DNA of 64,000 nt from DYHD01 sp037445375 (GTDB taxonomy: Bacteria; Nitrospirota; Thermodesulfovibrionia; Thermodesulfovibrionales; Dissulfurispiraceae), in the NCBI GenBank assembly GCA_037445375.1, contig JBBIKS010000008.1, positions 8,948 to 72,947 on the forward strand, in the 5' to 3' direction. The number at the start of each line of letters is the position of its first letter. The first letter of the stretch is position 1. Both the position numbers and the translations under genes were made by a program. The notes below the pieces were generated by a model. The model searched no databases, was not told the DNA's origin, and saw only the letters and a list, made by a program, of their open reading frames with translations. This document shows, piece after piece, positions 62,136 through 64,000 of this stretch.

Positions 62136-62165
62136 AAAATAATAAAAATATTCGAGTTTTGTCAA
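62136..62165 (-). promoter_or_regulatory. Candidate promoter of rplM-rpsI
   Basis: Minus-strand TTGACA (62160-62165, perfect), spacer 18, TATTTT (62136-62141), ~50 bp from the rplM start. The remaining gap to 62391 holds no gene. Confidence 0.5.
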
Positions 62166-62391
62166 TATGAAAGAGAATCCCGAAAAATAGAGACAGAAAT
62201 TAAAGCACCTCGTGTTTAGCCGAGACAAGGCATTTTTAAAAGCTATTTTTGATGTTATCAGATAAAAATTTATGCAAAATTGTTTTTTCTACCCTTTTTC
62301 TGTCCTTCTGACCTCAAAAAACACAAAAATATCTTATTTCTAAACGCAGCACCCCTTTGTCTTACATTGCATCTTCTATGTATCTTGCAGA

Positions 62392-62535
62392 TTAATAGGG
62401 CAAGGCTGCTATTGACCATTTAACTTCAGCTATTGTTGAATTGGCAGTATCAAGGTCAATACCAATAACTCGTATCGGCTTTTTTATCTTTCTAATTTGC
62501 TGAACATCTGGAAAAATTGTATTCAATTCATTCAT
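62392..62535 (-). pseudogene. Truncated Hsp70/DnaK-like ATPase (N-terminal remnant)
   Basis: A 47-codon frame ending in TAA. Residues 20-38 read PIRVIGIDLDTANSTIAEV, clearly the phosphate-1 loop of the Hsp70/actin ATPase fold (consensus IGIDLGTTNSTVAEV). The usual Gly is Asp here. Everything after the first ~45 residues is missing. It follows the methylase remnant by 57 bp on the same strand. Hsp70-like genes sit next to Eco57I-type methylases in several defence islands, so the pair looks like the relic of such an island. Confidence 0.72.
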
Positions 62536-62592
62536 TTTTACTTTTCCTTTGATTTGCTTAGTATAATGGCAAAAAGTTTATATCTTGCACGC

Positions 62593-62739
62593 TCACACAC
62601 TCCTTGCCTTATCAAGCCTGATTTTGACAAGTTCACGGACTGCCCAATAGACCTCATTTCGTTCTTCAGGTATAAGACCAAGCATGTCAAAGACAATATC
62701 ATCAAGGGCTACGCGGTCGCGGAGGGAAAATGTGTGGAT
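62593..62739 (-). pseudogene. C-terminal remnant of an Eco57I-type DNA methylase
   Basis: An open stretch of ~48 codons with no start, reading LRDRVALDDIVFDMLGLIPE, then ERNEVYWAVRELVKIRLDKA and ending RSV before TGA. The pattern LDD(I/V)(I/V)FD-LGL-ER-EVY-AV-ELV-R--KA is the typical C-terminus of Eco57I-like restriction-modification/N6-adenine methylases. Upstream the sequence breaks at the aatagaacggttct motif at 62744. So the gene has been cut, leaving only its last residues. Confidence 0.65.
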
Positions 62740-62743
62740 GAAA

Positions 62744-62757
62744 AATAGAACGGTTCT
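62744..62757. repeat. RAYT-linked palindromic motif, partial copy
   Basis: aatagaacggttct contains the palindrome agaaccgttct-like core and is a variant of the 18-bp sequence at 62818 and 63885. It marks the break point of the methylase remnant. Confidence 0.5.
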
Positions 62758-62817
62758 TTTTTTAAATTTTTTCTACTTACAATCTTATTTTTTTGTCATC
62801 AAAACAAATCTCTGGGG

Positions 62818-62835
62818 AATAAATAGAACCGTCCC
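62818..62835. repeat. 18-bp RAYT-linked flank sequence, left copy
   Basis: aataaatagaaccgtccc, the exact reverse complement of the copy at 63885-63902. It marks the 5' break of the ktrB remnant, whose frame is closed by a TAG within the motif. Confidence 0.7.
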
Positions 62836-63165
62836 ATTTTCAACTGTATTTTATCGAGGTCTTATCTGCTTGCCACACTTGTAACGCTTCTTATAATTGT
62901 AATTTCAATGCTCATAATTTATTATGAAGATACAAAATTCCTGTCGACTATATTTGAGGTTACTTCAGCATTCGGAACAGTAGGGCTTTCGGTTGGCGAT
63001 GGTGGAACGAGAAGCTTTTCAGCACTATTGACGCCTGCTGGTAAATTTTTTATATCCTTTGCAATGTTTGCAGGCAGACTTGGCCCCCTTACCCTTGCTG
63101 TCGCAGTTATGGCGAAAACAGAAGTAAGATTCAGGTATCCCGAAGGGAGGTTTTTGATCGGATGA
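62830..63165 (+). pseudogene. KtrB/TrkH potassium channel subunit, N-terminal part lost
   Basis: The frame is open from a TAG inside the repeat at 62818 to TGA at 63165 but encodes only the C-terminal ~110 residues: a membrane helix (LLATLVTLLIIVISMLIIYY), then FEVTSAFGTVGLSVGDGGT, the fourth pore-loop filter, and MFAGRLGPLTLAVAV near the end. A full KtrB/TrkH needs about 440-480 residues with four pore motifs, so three are missing. A first in-frame ATG at 62908 gives 85 residues. Its stop overlaps ktrA by 4 bases, as in an intact ktrB-ktrA operon. Almost certainly not functional alone. Confidence 0.85.
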
Positions 63166-63836
63166 AAAAACAATATGCGGTTATCGGACTTGGGCGGTTT
63201 GGATATTGGGTTGCACGAACACTTGCCGAAGCTGACTATGAGGTGCTTGCGATTGATAACAACGAGGATAGGGTTAAAGCGGTTTCAGATTTTGTTACCC
63301 ATGCAGTTGTTCTCGATGCCATAGATGAAAAGGCACTAAAGGCTGTTGGTATTCATAATGTTGATATTGCCATTGTCAGCATTGGAGAGAATATTGAAGC
63401 AAGCATCCTTGTCGTGATGATATTAAAAGAGATAGGCATTAAACGCATTATTGCCAAAGCCGTTACACAACTGCACGGCAAGGTGCTGGAGAATTTAAAG
63501 GTTGACAGGATAGTTTATCCAGAGCGGGATATGGCTGTCAGGGTTGCGCATAGCATCATTAAACCGTCTATCATTGAACAGCTTGAATTATCCACTGAAT
63601 ACAGCATTGTCGAACTGCCTGCCCCGGATATTATAATAGGTAAATCTCTCAAAGAAAGTCAGCTAAGAAGTAAATATGGCGTAAATTTAATAGCTATTAA
63701 GAGAACTGTTGTAGATGAAGGAGTAAGGAAGGAAAAATGGAATATAAATCCTTTGCCGACGGATGTGATAATTAAAGGCGATATACTCGTGCTAATTGGA
63801 CTTAATGATAATATGGATAAGTTGAGCAGGTTTTAG
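63162..63836 (+). CDS. KtrA/TrkA-type potassium uptake regulator (RCK domain)
   Basis: Cytoplasmic gating ring subunit that binds nucleotides and controls a KtrB/TrkH channel. The 224-residue protein has a full RCK_N Rossmann fold (YAVIGLGRFGYWVARTLAE, LAIDNNEDRVKAV, VVLDAIDEKALKAVG, VSIGENIEASIL) and RCK_C (SIVELPAPDIIIGKSLKES, GDILVLIGLNDNMDKL). The sequence is intact even though its ktrB partner is truncated. It could serve a channel elsewhere or be on the way to loss. Overlap with ktrB is 4 bases. Confidence 0.9.
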   Translation: MKKQYAVIGLGRFGYWVARTLAEADYEVLAIDNNEDRVKAVSDFVTHAVVLDAIDEKALKAVGIHNVDIAIVSIGENIEASILVVMILKEIGIKRIIAKAVTQLHGKVLENLKVDRIVYPERDMAVRVAHSIIKPSIIEQLELSTEYSIVELPAPDIIIGKSLKESQLRSKYGVNLIAIKRTVVDEGVRKEKWNINPLPTDVIIKGDILVLIGLNDNMDKLSRF

Positions 63837-63884
63837 CTATTTTAAAAAGGATTGCATTGGGCATATCAAAAAAAGGGAGGAAAA

Positions 63885-63902
63885 GGGACGGTTCTATTTA
63901 TT
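63885..63902. repeat. 18-bp RAYT-linked flank sequence, right copy
   Basis: gggacggttctatttatt, the exact inverted copy of 62818-62835, 35 bp before the transposase start. Similar GGGACRGTYC-type motifs flank REP-associated Y1 transposases in other genomes. Confidence 0.7.
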
Positions 63903-63936
63903 GACAAAAAGTAGTGTAATCTGATAGATTTTCATC

Positions 63937-64000
63937 ATGCCGAGACTTGCAAGAATAGCTCCCAAAGAATATGTATATCACATCCTTACCAGAGGCAATA
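63937..64000 (+). CDS. REP-associated tyrosine transposase (RAYT/Y1), 3' part outside window
   Basis: Only the first 21 codons are visible: MPRLARIAPKEYVYHILTRG followed by Asn. This is the standard N-terminus of the IS200-like Y1/RAYT family (MPRxxR...YHVxxRGN), where the His begins the HUH metal site with later residues. The catalytic Tyr and HUH proper lie beyond the window end. Its flank repeats also border the damaged ktrB and methylase genes. These single-strand transposases mobilise or are linked to palindromic repeats. Confidence 0.85.
   Translation, partial: MPRLARIAPKEYVYHILTRGN

Noticed and set aside
62497..62748. An 83-codon plus-strand frame between rplM and ktrB
   Set aside because: It lies opposite the methylase and Hsp70-like remnants, whose minus-strand translation matches known motifs. 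The plus-strand product matches no family I know.
1..64000. CRISPR arrays, rRNA genes and complete insertion sequences
   Set aside because: No regularly spaced direct repeats, no rRNA motifs and no complete transposase were found. The only transposase is the partial RAYT at the right edge.

Overview
This looks like the chromosome of a sulfate-reducing (or at least dissimilatory-sulfur) bacterium, most likely from the Nitrospirota, class Thermodesulfovibrionia. The lineage is inferred from gene content and AT-rich codon use, not proven. The main support is a co-oriented sat - aprB - aprA - qmoA - qmoB - qmoC - hppA set, an 11-subunit nuo operon without nuoEFG, a type IV pilus/MSHA-like locus, and usual housekeeping neighbours. 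There is no rRNA, CRISPR array or prophage. One tRNA gene (Pro, GGG) is visible.

Layout. 1-5150: 3' end of rodA, thiE, efp and a Xaa-Pro peptidase on the minus strand, then rdgB and adk on the plus strand. 5363-16432: the sulfate activation and reduction block. Sat makes APS and PPi, AprBA reduces APS to sulfite and AMP, and QmoABC supplies electrons from the membrane. HppA conserves energy from PPi, and the adk just upstream can recycle AMP. 16564-22829: rpmE, a DUF1385 gene, prfA, ddl, ftsQ, and the convergent holB and tmk (tmk probably starts at CTG). 23354-33522: nuoABCDHIJKLMN on the minus strand. 33959-41446: an SDR/SRPBCC pair, mazG, tRNA-Pro, a merR-type regulator, ihfA, an EF-G-like gene, argH and an fmdB-type gene.

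41766-55363 is a pilus/secretion locus. It holds a large pilin-like protein with Ig-like repeats, a relic of a duplicated prepilin leader, a small two-helix membrane protein, and a pilin behind a convincing sigma-54 promoter. These are followed by a lytic transglycosylase, a TPR protein, an ExeA-like ATPase, and pilC-, pilB-, pilQ-, pilP-, pilO- and fused pilM/pilN-like genes. 56097-60585 has hpt, queD, a tldE-type gene, an acyl-CoA dehydrogenase and argC. 61244-62086 has rpsI and rplM.

The last 1.7 kb is accessory and scarred. It holds remnants of an Eco57I-type methylase and an Hsp70-like ATPase (a probable defence-island relic), a KtrB/TrkH gene lacking its N-terminal part, an intact ktrA/trkA, and the start of a REP-associated (RAYT/Y1) transposase. 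An 18-bp palindromic-flank sequence brackets the damaged region. Several short non-autonomous repeat elements with terminal inverted repeats lie between genes at 19204, 33778, 55896, 60850 and 60986.
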